Of a DNA stretch of 64,000 bases, positions 34,724 to 46,500 are shown in pieces. The notes below the pieces were generated by a model. The model saw nothing but the letters and a program-made list of their open reading frames with translations, did not search any database and had not been told where the DNA came from. A program made the translations under genes and the position numbers. Each line of letters starts with the position of its first letter. The stretch's first letter is position 1. Source of the DNA: Lactarius indigo (lineage: Eukaryota; Basidiomycota; Agaricomycetes; Russulales; Russulaceae). The stretch covers positions 1,488,001-1,552,000 of the forward strand of contig JAFKAC010000003.1 in the NCBI GenBank assembly GCA_025766275.1, read 5' to 3'.

Positions 34724-35195
34724 TCAATCGACCTCGACCTCGACTTCACCAGCTTCACCGTCAAGAAATTTCTGCAAGTTGCGGTTGTTTTAGAGGTACA
34801 GCGGCATAACATATTGGTTTATGCTTACCTTCGTCGCATCTCCTGATCCCACTAGTCCCTGTAGTCTTTTCATTAGTGTTTCGACCCTCTTTGTAGCATA
34901 TGATGGGCTGATAAAGGTCAAGAGATCGTCTAGGGTCTCATAGTGTCTCTCCTCAGCTGTGACCTAAAATAAACGATAAGTCGTGGAAACTATCGTTGGA
35001 AAAGGACCTGACTTTGTAACCGACGGATGACAATGTCACATCCACGGTTTGGCCCTCCAACAGTGTGATTGTTGCCTCTGCTTCGTTCTCAGAGAAATGT
35101 GTGATTTCTGAACGAGTAATGCCGAAGGACTGTTCGTCCAATGCCCGTGCAAGCTCGCGTCGATAAAAGCCGACGACTCCTTTTTGCTCGTTCAT
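34724..35195 (-). CDS. GSKIP-domain protein
   Basis: Three exons: 35195-35013, 34963-34829 and 34771-34724; 121 residues. The pattern RRELARALDEQSFGITRSEI, LLEGQTVDVTLSSVGYKV, then YETLDDLLTFISPSYATKR and LMKRLQGLV fits the GSK3-beta-interaction-protein domain (formerly DUF727). In animals this domain links GSK3 and protein kinase A; in fungi its role is not established. It ends in an acidic tail (GEAGEVEVEVD). The start codon is 108 bp from that of the divergent LRP1/C1D gene. Frame and splice phases are clean. Confidence 0.75.
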
Positions 35196-35303
35196 GAAGT
35201 GATTGCGGGAGCGGGACTCGGAGGATAGCTTGTTGTGGGAAGCGAGAGTACTGTATTGTGATATTGAAAAAATAATAGAATTGACCTGTTTCGCGGCACG
35301 GTC
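35196..35303. promoter_or_regulatory. 108-bp divergent promoter, GSKIP / LRP1
   Basis: The shortest bidirectional spacer in the window. It contains an A/T-rich core (aaaaaataatagaa near 35268) but no clear TATA box. Confidence 0.45.
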
Positions 35304-36403
35304 ATGTCGGATGACGCGCTCAAGATCAAAAAGCGGCTGTCGACGCTCGCGAACTCGCTCGACGAGCTCGAAACTGGTCTGGCTGCCTTATTGTCCCAGT
35401 CTCTGCCAGAGCTCCTCCTAGGCTTAGACACGATCCAACAAGCCAAGTTACAGGTCGTTATTCCGTACCTTGTGTACGACCTTGTCTTTGGTCCGTGACA
35501 CGTTTTCGTCCCCCCCTGGCTCTGCCTACCAACACGGCTTCTAGTCTACCTCAAGACCAAAGGCTTGGACCCGAAAACGCACCCGGTGATCGCAGAACTC
35601 GTGTGTTTCATTTTCTATCGTATCGAGAGGCACTGCTAATCTAATTTTTTTTGGTCTCAGGACAGAGTGCGACAATATTTCGATAAAATCAAGGATTCGG
35701 AGGATCCTGCAAAACGTCCGTGCACACCTTCTCAATCTCATCGTCTTATCTATTGAACCACCACCACACAGGTCAGTTCGCGATCGACCGAGCTGCTGCA
35801 ACCCGTTTTATCAAGCATGCCATCGCACAAGCAAAGGATACACCTCCGACTCCAACCTCTGACTCCGGCCCCTCCACACGCGTACCGTCCAACGCCGAAG
35901 GCACGGCAGACACCGTTCCCGTTCCCGTCAAGGTGACAGAGAAGATGCTCGAGCGGGAGCGATACCAACGGGCACTGCGCGAAGAGGAACAGGAGGAGGA
36001 CAGTGATGGAGACTTGGAAGTGATCGATGGCGAAGATGAGGCAGCCGACGAGGACGATTCCCCTGGTCAAGCCTCCCTGGCCGCCAAGGGCAAGTCTAGG
36101 GCTCCCCCCGAAACAGGCATCGGGAAGCGAAGGCGGCCGCCCGTCGACCCTTTTGCAGGTTTGCACACTTTCTCTCGGTCTCATTTATCCATCTTGCCGT
36201 AACCTTTTCTGCCTGTCTCCCTAGGCTATGGCGAAGATCCGAATCCTCACCCTTCTGCACCGATCGTTGAGACAAGCACAACGCCGAGCTCTTCGCGGAC
36301 CCGCAGGACGGCTCGGTCCGACATAGAAGATAATGGTGCTGGCACTTCGAGCGGTACAAATACGCGGTCGAGGAAAAGATCCAAGATGAAGGACCCCCAT
36401 TAG
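35304..36403 (+). CDS. LRP1: Exosome cofactor LRP1/C1D (Sas10/C1D family)
   Basis: Five exons: 35304-35490, 35545-35600, 35661-35715, 35772-36158 and 36225-36403; 287 residues. The Sas10/C1D domain spans the N-terminus (DELETGLAALLSQSLPELL, KLQVVIPYLVYDLVFVYLKT) to RVRQYFDKIK and FAIDRAAATRFIKHAIAQAK. The family stabilises Rrp6 in the nuclear RNA exosome and takes part in rRNA and snoRNA 3' processing. The C-terminal half is acidic (EEEQEEDSDGDLEVIDGEDE), then basic (RTRRTARSD, RSRKRSKMK), typical of a nucleic-acid-binding tail. Two introns start with gtccgt. Frame clean. Confidence 0.85.
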
Positions 36404-36610
36404 GTCGGCTGGTTGATCGTCTCCATGAACTACAGTATATCACACCCCAACGGTTTTCATCGAAGTACATATAATTACAGTATTAGGTTCATTGTCAGGG
36501 AGATATGTGTGGTTACAAACATACAACGCGTTAAACCAACAACCCCAGATACAATACGGTAGTTCAAGTTGTATGTGACCTGTAACAGGTGAAAAAAAAA
36601 TACAATAACG

Positions 36611-39520
36611 TTACATGATCGTACATCCGTCGCGTTCACTATTGGTTTCTAAAAGGCCCGGAGAATTCGTCCCTGAAAAGCGTCTGCCTCCCGGAGACCA
36701 CCACCTTGACCGTGGCTGAAGCGCTTCCTCAACGCTGGAGCTCCCCGAGAGATTGGCATCCCGGCGCCGCCAGCCTCTGCGGCGTTTGTTGCGGGCGACG
36801 GCGACTGCCTCGACAGTCTGCCACGAAGCAAATGTCTTGAGCACGACGCGCCGCGAGTCGCATTCGTCCTGTCCGACGCCAAGTGCCTCGTCGTCGCGCC
36901 CATCAAGGTATGCCAACCGGCGTGCTTCGTAAGACCGCCACCCAAGTCGCGGACGTATTGAATCTGCGAGTTCCTTGATGATGGCCTCATTCATGGAGCG
37001 GCAGTCGATGGCTACCATGGTTGCATCACATGCGTTCCTCTCGCGCGATAACTTCACGAACTCCTTCACAGAGGAAGCCGACACACGTGTACTGTCAGCC
37101 TCCAGAACATGAAGACGTGTGCAATTCCGCACTAGCGCGAGGAAACCGTCGTTAGTGAGCTGGGTGGCGTAGGAAACAATGAGGTGTTCTAATGCGTGGC
37201 CAGGTACGCGGTCGCAACTGACATCTTCAACGGAGGGAGGTGGCGTGATGGCGTGAAGGACGTTGTCCGTTATGTCAGACGCATCTTCCAAATCAAGTTT
37301 CCTGAGGTTAGGAAGCGTGTTTAAAAGCCGGACAACACCGTCATCTTTGAGCTCTCCTCCGATTCCGCCCAGCTCTAGAAGTTCCAGCTGGGGCACGGCG
37401 TGTGCCAAATGGGAGCAAGCTATGTCCGTGAGAAGAATGCAGTACGAGAGTGACAGGTGTCGTAGGTGAGTGATTCGCCTTCGAAAGCGTCCCCCGTCGT
37501 TAGGATTGCGGCCGGCTTGTCGTCCTGTGAGGGAAACTGAATCTAGGGCGTAGTCCTCCGTACATGCTACGAACGCGTTCAGAGAAGAGTTGTGCAGATC
37601 TCGGCAGTAGCTCAGGTCCAACACCTGGAGGTAGGGAGCAGCTTTCCCCAGGGTGGTCATGGTGCTGTCGGTTATACCCTTCAACCCCGACAGGCGCAAC
37701 TCGACCAGAGGAAGCAATTTCGTGCGTGCGACGGCAAAAGACGCAAAAGATCGGATCCCAGCTCCTGTGAGATTCTTGCATTGACTCAGATTCAGAGATG
37801 TAAGCCGCGGACAATGTCTGGAAAGGATTTCGCACGTCTCATTTGTGACGGCTGGCATCCCCTTCAATGATAAGATTTCTAGAAAAGGGCTTTGAGTTAA
37901 GAGATAATGGAGAGACAGTGTCGAAACTGTTGAGCAGCCGCTCATGTTGAGATTGGTGAGTTGATTGTGAGCTTGTGCCATCCTCATGCCATGTACCACA
38001 GACAAGCTATTCGCCAAGTTTTCCAAGGTCGAAGGAAGTAGGTTTCCGTGGTCTGAAAGGTTGAGAGAAGTGATAAATGACCCGGCATAGCCCACGACTC
38101 GCAGTAATTGAGAAACAGGCATCTTGGGGAAGGCACGAAGATCTAGATTCCTCCACAACTGCCCGTCGTGGATAAGAGTCGACCAGGTCTTGCAAACCTG
38201 TCCGTGGGACACGTCGGCCATGGATATTACGAAGTTATGAATCGCGTGCTCACCCTACTCATCCGCATAAGTTCCCGTATGCCCTGATCACGGCCCACCC
38301 ATCTGTGTTTCGAAGCTTTGATGGCCGTCCACCTGCCTTCGCGGACCCTGCGTTCATGGTCCTCCTCATATATTCCAACGAGGAAGCCGAAGATGCGCAA
38401 ACGGATTTCTCGTGGTAGCCTTCCGTCAAACAAATTCGGAGGCACAACGATGGGGATGGGTACGAAAGTGACTGTGGCATCGGTTGAGACGACATCGAAC
38501 ACACGGGGAAATGGTAACGGATCCGAATAGGACCGGCCGTTCGCCTTATGGGTGTGAACTTCGGCCGCGGGTCGTGTGGCCAGAGAAGCGGAATAGCAGT
38601 CCGGAAGTGGTTTTTCTCCGACGCGATCAAAGGCAATATAAGAATGCGGCGGCCCCATCCTTGACTTGTCCTTTGAGCGCGACTTGAACTCTCGCCTCCA
38701 CGGTGCCAAACAACCACCAGCATCGACTGGGTCGACAGTGACTGGAACACGCGTCCCAACCTCAGGAGAGCTCGGCAGGGATTGGGTTTGGCTTCTATCT
38801 GGAGAGGAGAGTAAAGACTTATGAGAGAGCTCATCTGGACCCCTAGACGGGCCAATGTCCACTCTTGTCTGCGCAGAGGGAGAGGCGATGGGATACACGG
38901 GGTAAATGAATGAGGGATTGGAGAAAGACCATCTTCGTGGTGATGTGTGGGGGAGCACAGCGGCGACGCCGAGTGGGGTGGAGGTGCCAATGAACGGCTG
39001 GGGAGTGAGGGAAACCGTCATGTTCTAGGCGCGGATGGCACAGGGAGCCGTAGGACGAGGGACCCGACCCGGGGATAAGGCTGGGAGACGGACTAATATC
39101 AAATGTCATAGGCGGGAACGTGAGGGGAGGAAGTGTGGGTGGGATGTCTCGGTCCCTGTCTCTGGCTTTCCCTTTGCAGAGGTGAGGCACATCAGTATCG
39201 TCGTCAAGATCGTTGTGAGAACAAGTTAGCTCGAGTAGAGTAGAGGTGAGTTCGGATTGGATAGTATGGGGAAGGGATAGAGCGGTATGCGAAGAACCCG
39301 GAAGGCCTGCAGAGTCAAGAGACATGGAAAATAGGTCGGTTTGCGCGTCGCAAACTCTCCCATTAGAAGGGATCTCGACAGCGATGGATGGGCCCTTCCC
39401 TTTCTGCTGGTGGTAGGACGACTGCTCTTGGGTAACCAAGGGATCAGGAGACGTTGGCGGACTTTGCGAAGAAATAAAGTGGGGAAAAGGATGGCCAGGT
39501 TCCCAGTCAGTGGGATCCAT
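36611..39520 (-). CDS. F-box / leucine-rich-repeat protein
   Basis: Exon 1 runs from 39520 to 38254 and exon 2 from 38197 to 36611, with a 56-nt intron; the in-frame ATG at 38221 is intronic. The N-terminal 230 residues are Ser/Pro-rich and disordered. An F-box (FDGRLPREIRLRIFGFLVGI, continuing after a basic insert to RELMRMSRVCKTW) precedes about ten LRR units of the cysteine-containing AMN1/Fbxl type (LTSLNLSQCKNLTGAGIR, LQVLDLSYCRDLHNSSL, LRHLSLSYCILLTDIA). Likely substrate receptor of an SCF ubiquitin ligase. The C-terminus is Arg-rich and ends DGCTIM, which resembles a CaaX prenylation box (CTIM). An extra base near 39015 separates two frames of exon 1. If it is real, translation would start at 39021. 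Confidence 0.82.
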
Positions 39521-40090
39521 GGCGTGAGTAGGCGGAGGTCAGAGGGAGAGAAAGACGAGCGAAAGATCCGGGGAAGGTTTATGTAGCTGGGGAGGAAAGA
39601 GGTGTTATCGATGTCGGACGGGCGGCTCGTGGCCTGAGGAACACGGAGAAAGTCGAGAACAATTAATAGATAAGATAAATGGGGTGAAGAGGGTGAGCGC
39701 GGGCACGAGAAGAGAGTGATAAGAACTTGAACCGAGTGTGATGTTTAGAGAACGGGCATGCGGACATGAGCCGGGCATGAGCTCGACAAGGCGACAAGTG
39801 GGGACCGCTCTGCACGACCTGACGCGCATACATCAGCTCCCTGCTAAATCCGGGCGCCTCGCTTGCCACTCGTTGGCTTTAATACTTCACTATTCCGCCG
39901 CCGCACCTCGTCCTCACCTCATGCATACAGTTATGCAACACGTGCACGTGCATTACACAGTATAGTATCATTGTGCAGCAAGCCACGGCGCGCATTATAG
40001 TCCACTCCTCCTTGCACATACCGCCCCCGAGCAATGTGCTAAGGTTAATATAGTGCAGGCATATGGGCGCAAGAGATAAGTATGTGTAAG
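39521..40090. other. Intergenic spacer
   Basis: 570 bp between two minus-strand genes; it contains the F-box/LRR promoter. Nothing else recognised. Confidence 0.4.
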
Positions 40091-40419
40091 TCAGGAAGCT
40101 TCAGCCTTTGGGTTCTCTCTGGACGTCTTCCAATTAGCCGTTGCCAGCTTGAACCTGGTGTTCGTAAACAGCGTCAGGCGACTCGAGCCCGCTCCACATG
40201 CTTAGACTCACCTGTCTTGATGTGCCATGTCTGGTTCGTCCTCCTTCAAACGTGCCATTTCCGTTTGCATAAATTTGTTGTACGCGCTAAGTTTCTTGCG
40301 CCCACCACCGCCCGAGGACCGTGCTGTCAAACAATTGAACAAACCGTTGACACCTTCTCTAGGCACAGGAACGCACTTTTCCTCTCCGGTTTTTCGGTTG
40401 TGGCCTTTTCTCTGGGCAT
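40091..40419 (-). CDS. Tiny HMG/YABBY-like nuclear protein
   Basis: Three short exons, 40419-40377, 40323-40212 and 40154-40091, encode only 72 residues. A basic N-terminus (MPREKATTEKPERK) leads to KKLSAYNKFMQTEMARLKED, then PDMAHQDRFKLATANWK. This pattern of an HMG/YABBY-like helix pair is seen in small fungal proteins that resemble half an HMG box. A role in DNA or chromatin binding is inferred. Phases of both introns join the motif exactly, which supports this model over a longer unspliced frame. Confidence 0.7.
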
Positions 40420-40784
40420 CGAATCGTGAGTCGAGGTAACGAAGTGTGCAAATCTGAGCAACAGGGGACGATGATGAGATGGTCGTTAAATTACGCAGTA
40501 TTAGCGGGCAAAAACGGGGACAACTCACCAAAGAGGAGAAGAAAGTGACAGGAGGGAGTGGACGTGGGGGGAAAAGAGAGATTAGGAGAGAGAAAGGGGG
40601 CGTACACAATTCCCAATCCAACTTCTTTATACGCAACGTCGCTCGACTTGACATCCAACTGAGATCGAGATCTCCGCGCGTTAATGGGTCCCTCGGTCAC
40701 CCCCTTTTACACGCTTTTGACTTTATTCATCAGCTAAGCAATTCATCGCTAGTTCGGGGTCCTAATGCTCCCTGTACCAACAAT
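40420..40784. other. Intergenic spacer
   Basis: 365 bp between the HMG-like gene start and the end of VPS33, both on the minus strand. Nothing further recognised. Confidence 0.35.
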
Positions 40785-43452
40785 CTACAAGTTGGCTTCT
40801 TTCGAGCTAGCGACTGCACGTCCGGTCCCGGCAATGCTTTCGATCATGCTACCCCCGCTGACGATCCCGGTCGTCCCGATCAAAAACTTTCGACCTGACA
40901 AAAGAGTCGGACATCTCTAAACAAACTCGATGCGATGACTAATTTACCTTGCGTTTGACGACCTGCCCACCGAAGAGCAGCAATTTCTGTGTACGTACAA
41001 CCGCCGAGGAAGAAGACCACACTGGTTGTCGTTCGTCCTCCTGGTCGACAGAAGGTATTTAAGCGCACGCGAATATGGTCCCTTGATCACTTACTCATAG
41101 AGCCTGAGCCACTCGTCGCCTCGGATCCCTTCTGCGTGATGTCGAACGTCTTGCCAGCGATGCCATCAAGGACATCTTCGAAGCCCTTAAAACCGACGAT
41201 GGGGTGCGCCTGTACCTGTCCCAGCGACGTCGACTTGCCCTTTCTGCTGCCCTCTTCTGTCCCTGCTTCTTTGCTTTTGGCCGGGTTGCTGAGAACACCT
41301 CCTTTCTGAGCCACACATTGGACAAGCCGAATGCTAATTGGGGCATATCCAGAGTATACATAGCTGATGTCGTTCTCCAGTTCGTCGAGTGACTCATTAC
41401 CTTCGATTAGCAGACGCAACGACTTCCGCAAGGACGCATAGGGGTATTTCGCGCTTGTGACTGATGCAGGGGTCGATGGAGGTAAAGGATTTGGGAGAAG
41501 TATAGCTAGCGGAGGAGCGGCCAAAGAAAGCAGTAAGGGAAGATAGCTATATCCATACGCCTACCGCACCATCAGTACGCCGTTGTTTAAAGACTCGGAA
41601 CAACCACCGACCTGTAGGAGCTCTTTCTTTATGTTTTCGAGTGTTTTGCCTTTGATGCCGCCAGCTGTAATGCTGGCGAGACAGAGAAGTCGAACCACGA
41701 GTTGTATGTCTGCCCCTTGCGCGATAAGATCTTCCACCGCCGTTATCTGTCCAGGCACGTCGTAGGAAGCAAGCAAGTCTGGATCGATTATGAGTCACGC
41801 GCGTCGAGGGCAATCACTCCAGATACTAGCTTTGCTGTATTTCTAGAGATTTGTTGAAGATCTCCGACCGCGTCACGGGCATGATGATTTCCGATAACCC
41901 AGTGTCTGCGTGGGCAGCATTCCACGATGAGTGTCCAGGGGGGAATCATCATAAGACTCACGGAGTTGCAAGGCTCGGTGCTCTGCTTGAAGACCACCCA
42001 ACTTCCCCACAAAGTCACGCAGTTGAGACACGGATGCTTGATGACGCGCCTGAACAGCGATTTAGCTGTACCTCCCTGAAAAGAGTGATATATTTATACG
42101 GACCCTGTAGTCTTCGTCCAGACGACGTGCAGCCTTGTTCAATCGCTTTCCGACAGACGCAAAGTTGAGATCTCTCAGCTCCGCAAAAATAGGGTCCGTT
42201 GAGGCAGAAAGGTGATGTTTCCGTTTCTTTTCCTGAGCGAGGGCCGAGGCAGTAGCCGTGGAAGTTGAGCCCGACGCAGTTGGGTTGGGGTTGGATGGAG
42301 CATTAAGGAGTGATGCTGGGACCTTCAACGTGGGCTAGAGGCACACGTCAATTTTGAGCTGTAGCAAAACTATTGGGTACTTACAATTCCTGATACGAAT
42401 GACCTCGTCAATTAGTCCTTCGTACGTTAGCTGGGTTAGCAGAGGTGTGACCATATCAACTCGTCGGTCGATAACGATGAGTGAATCAAATGCGTCAGAG
42501 ACGTCAAGCAAAGTCTCCCGGTCAGCACTCGTACGCTGCGTTGTCTGGAGCGCGAGCAAATCTGCTAACCGCTACGGAGAATCAAACGATGGGACGTTCT
42601 TAGTACATACGGACTCACTCCGGCACAGTCGCCCTTCCCGATAATCCGGGGAAATAGCCCAAATAACTTCTGGAGGGTATGCAATGCCTGTGCTGAGTCA
42701 TAGATAGATGTTTCGTCGCCGTCCTGAATCTCGGAGATTGTATGAGCAACGCTGCGGTGAGACGGCGCAGCGCACCACCCATATTTCTTTGAAGGCTTCA
42801 TTGTTCTCGAGCGAAATTACATCGTCTGCAATTGGAATAAATTGGAGGTTGTAAGAAGAAATGGTCACGTCCCCAAGGACACCTTCTTCCTCTAGTACTC
42901 GGGTGATGAGAGTGGACGTCCTGGGTACAAGAAGAAGGGTGTAGGTGTGCTTCTGCGATTCCGCACCGTGTCGCTTAATCTGGTCTTTTTTTTCACAATG
43001 AGAGTGGTCAAACGGTAGTCCAAAAACGGGTTACCTGCGATTATTTTGACCCATTTAATTCGTGGGCGACACAGGTACACGATACTCGTCGTCACTGCGG
43101 AGAGTGGTCCAGATTCCAGCCAGAACATCTTATCGACCCCATGTTGCTGTGTGTCGCTATGAGCTGCGGCAAAATGAAAATAGTAGGTGGCTGGTAGGTA
43201 CTTGAAGCAAAGACACCTCCGTTACTAAGCTGAGTGGTCCAGCCAGAGAAGGGTCTAGCACGAGAGTTTTCGCTCCGTTCACCTTGTAAACGGTCAACAG
43301 GTGTACACGATACATCATTGAAAGAGGAGCCTTACAGAATTAAGTGCATGCACGAGAGAGTTTCTAGCTACTTCCCGAAGTATAGAGACATCAGCGGTTT
43401 CCTTAGAGGTTCGAGGCTGGTCAGAGTTGGAGTTGGACGAAGAGGAAGTCAT
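40785..43452 (-). CDS. VPS33: Vacuolar sorting protein VPS33 (Sec1/Munc18 family)
   Basis: A multi-exon gene starting [15 protein letters not shown] at 43452. SM-family landmarks: [20 protein letters not shown] with [16 protein letters not shown] at the N-terminus; [20 protein letters not shown] then [10 protein letters not shown] in domain 2; [20 protein letters not shown]; and near the end [20 protein letters not shown] and [23 protein letters not shown]33 binds SNARE complexes as part of the HOPS and CORVET tethering complexes at the vacuole/late endosome. One intron probably starts with GC (41830). The joins I examined keep frame. Its start lies only 89 bp from the end of NTE1. Confidence 0.87.
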
Positions 43453-43541
43453 GGCTACGGCGCTTTTACGGGCCGCTGCATGGACGTCCACGCGTGTCAA
43501 GTTATGTACAAGATACTAATGCAGCGCTAAAGGTACAAAGT

Positions 43542-46500
43542 TCATATCGAATTCCTCCTTGCACTCTGTCCTTTCTTTCTCTTCGCGTTCGAGTACTTAC
43601 CCTCTATGAATCCCAATGGAAGCTTTCCCTCTTGCTCCCATTCTCCCAGTATCTTCATGGCCGACTGGTATCCCTTTTCCTGTATTTCCTCGAACTTGCC
43701 CCATTGCAAAGTCCCGTACTGTCCAGTATGAAATCGTCGTCATGCATCCTGAAAAACTGGAGTCACGCACCTCTTGCACGGGTATCGCCATGTACAAGCA
43801 TCCACGAGTGACTTTGGCCTCTTCAAGAGTTTGCACACTTGAAACGCTACAAAGGCCATCATTGCACGTCAAGGTATTAGTCAATGACAGACATACTATG
43901 CAAGTCGGCTCTGGATTTCTGTAATTGCGGGGATCGTTCTTGCGTTCGAAAATGGGTTCCATCGCATAATGATCAACCACCAGCCAGATATCGTATCTCC
44001 GAAGTTTCGAGGAGAATTATCGTCCAGCTTAAAAGAGCATAAGAGTCAGTTGTTGACGAAATGATATCACTTACCGAGCCAACATCGCAAGCAACGACCA
44101 CACTCGCTCCCATGTCGAACATTGTGGACACCTACCCCACACGGGAGTCAGGTCCATCAACGTCGTGACGACAAGCACGTACTGGCAAATTATCCACTAA
44201 ATGGTCGGAAATAAGAGGCCCGCTCAATAAGTGCATCAAGGAGAATACTCACAGTATCCTCCATCCACGAGCATGTTGCCATTATCACAGAGAGGGGGTA
44301 CAAGGCCCACAAGCGTCATCGAGGCGCCTACGAGTGCCTATTATTCAATGCGAACGTACAACATATCCGCGGCTTACGGATAAACCGCCAAGCGTAACCA
44401 GTCTCGTGTATTTCCATACGAGAAGTCGTGATGTTCGCAGTATTGCAGAAAAATGGCAACCACATATCTTCGATGTGCAGATCATAGAATGCCTTGTAGA
44501 GAGATCGGTTGAACTCGTGTCCCTGATACGCCATGTCAGCCCGAGACAAAACCCAAAAGAACGAAAACGAAGACGCCACAGACAGTCGTGTAGGCCACTA
44601 GAGGGTATGTGACATCGGACAGCATACGCCATATATTACCCAATCGGCCACTAAACTGCTTCGTGCGAGCAGAGCTAGATATGAGGTCGACCTCCTTCGC
44701 ATACAAACCGCCGATGAGGGCGCCGATGCTGGTACCTTGAAATAGCTGAAGTTGAGAATATAGGATCGTTTCGAATAGGCTTACCCCCTATGTGATCAAT
44801 GGGTATGGCATTATCTGCTAGCGCCCGTAGAACTCCCTAGCTAGGTTGAGGCGAAACGTGCTGCCTGAGGTTGTGTGGCATGACTTACGAGATGCGATAT
44901 ACCCCTGGCACCTCCTCCTCCTAGTACGAGCCCGATTGAAATACCACAAATCCTCCGTGCTAGGCGCGCGAAGTCATCGGCATGTGGTAGCCGTTGTGCT
45001 CTAACATCTGGTCTGCTGCCGCGATACTTTTGTATTTCGCTTTGCACCCTGTCCTTTAGATTCTTCAGAGCTGCTACTGCGGCAGGATCTTGCGGGGTTG
45101 TCACCGTCGGTTTCGGTACCGAAATCTTGAGTCCCTGTGGACTTCGATTAGTAATGTGTGGCACCCTTGGTTGGGCGCACGAACAGGAAGTTCCACGTGG
45201 ATGTGTTGGTGGACCCATGGGCGAGTCTGTACAAATCGAAATTATGTGCACGAGACGGGGAAGTAATGCTTTCACACCTTCAACCATTCCCTAGTCGAGC
45301 CAGGGGTGACGGATCGGTCCGGATGTAAGAGCACGAGCTCCTTGCGAGCTGTGGTCTTCATCGAGAGTAAGAGACGCTCATATTCCCCCATTGAAGGATC
45401 GTCACATAGACCAACGACAAGTACGTAGTCTGCCTGACGAATACAAGTCTGTGTCCAGGAGCTTCCTACTGACGAGTCTGCAACATAGAGAACGATCTTG
45501 TAACGCTGTTCTTGATCTGCTAACCAGGCCGCCGTTTTCAGCTTCCCCATTCTAGTAAATGCATGTCTCCCAAGAGTGTTGGAGACAGACGCCTGGTTGA
45601 GGTATGATGTCGGTGACCCGATACCCTCCAATGCAGAGTGAAGCTTCCGGGCGAAGCTGTCAATGGGGACGTTGCGAGACACAGGAAGCACAGCAACAGT
45701 TTTCAGGTTGGCATTATTGCGCTTGAACTCAGTGTTCCTGGATCTTGCACTCGGGGAAGAATCAATATCGTTTCGCACTCTCGAAGCGATCATCCGCAGA
45801 AGCCTAGAAGTTGGATATGTGTTTTTTAAAAAAATTAGGGAGGCAGGGACTTGTCACTTACAACGCAGTTGTCTGCGGGTTTCTGGTGTGTGCGGTGAAT
45901 CAACAGCTCGGTTCGAATTATATGAAGACCTACCGCGACGATATGGCGTTGAAGAGGGTCTGTGGCATACGTATGAGTTCTGTATCTCGGATAGCGTGCA
46001 CTGTATTGCGCCGAGGAGTGCTTGTGATGACATCGATCTCGCCAGCAGTATCCCCTTGGCCGTATTCTGCGACAATTTTAACCACACCTTGATTGTCTTC
46101 GTTGATCGCACGCAGACGACCATTGATGACGATATAAAAACTATCACTGACATCGCCAGTTCGCCATAGGACTTGACCGGCATTGACATGCATCCAGTCC
46201 AACGACGCATCGATTTGCAAGACTGATCACGGCAGTGCTTAAGTAACAAGTCTACGAGTTGTTGCAAAAATACTGACCGAGAGGTGATAAAAGTGAAATA
46301 AGGCGTTTGGCCAGAGTGAGTAGCACGATAGGCTGCTTTTCTAGCAACCTCTCGAGGGCATGGTGTGGTAAAAAGCCAACGTATGTGTCAGTCTTTGCCA
46401 CAATATCGACATAGGACGCAGCACTAGATAATGATGCTACGGAGTGGGTCGTAAGATAGGCGCCTTGTCATATAGGGAGTGGCATCACCTAAATATCCAG

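Noticed and set aside
38198..38221. Start codon of the F-box/LRR gene at 38221
   Set aside because: This ATG lies in an intron; splicing joins RMSR to VCKTW and restores the F-box.
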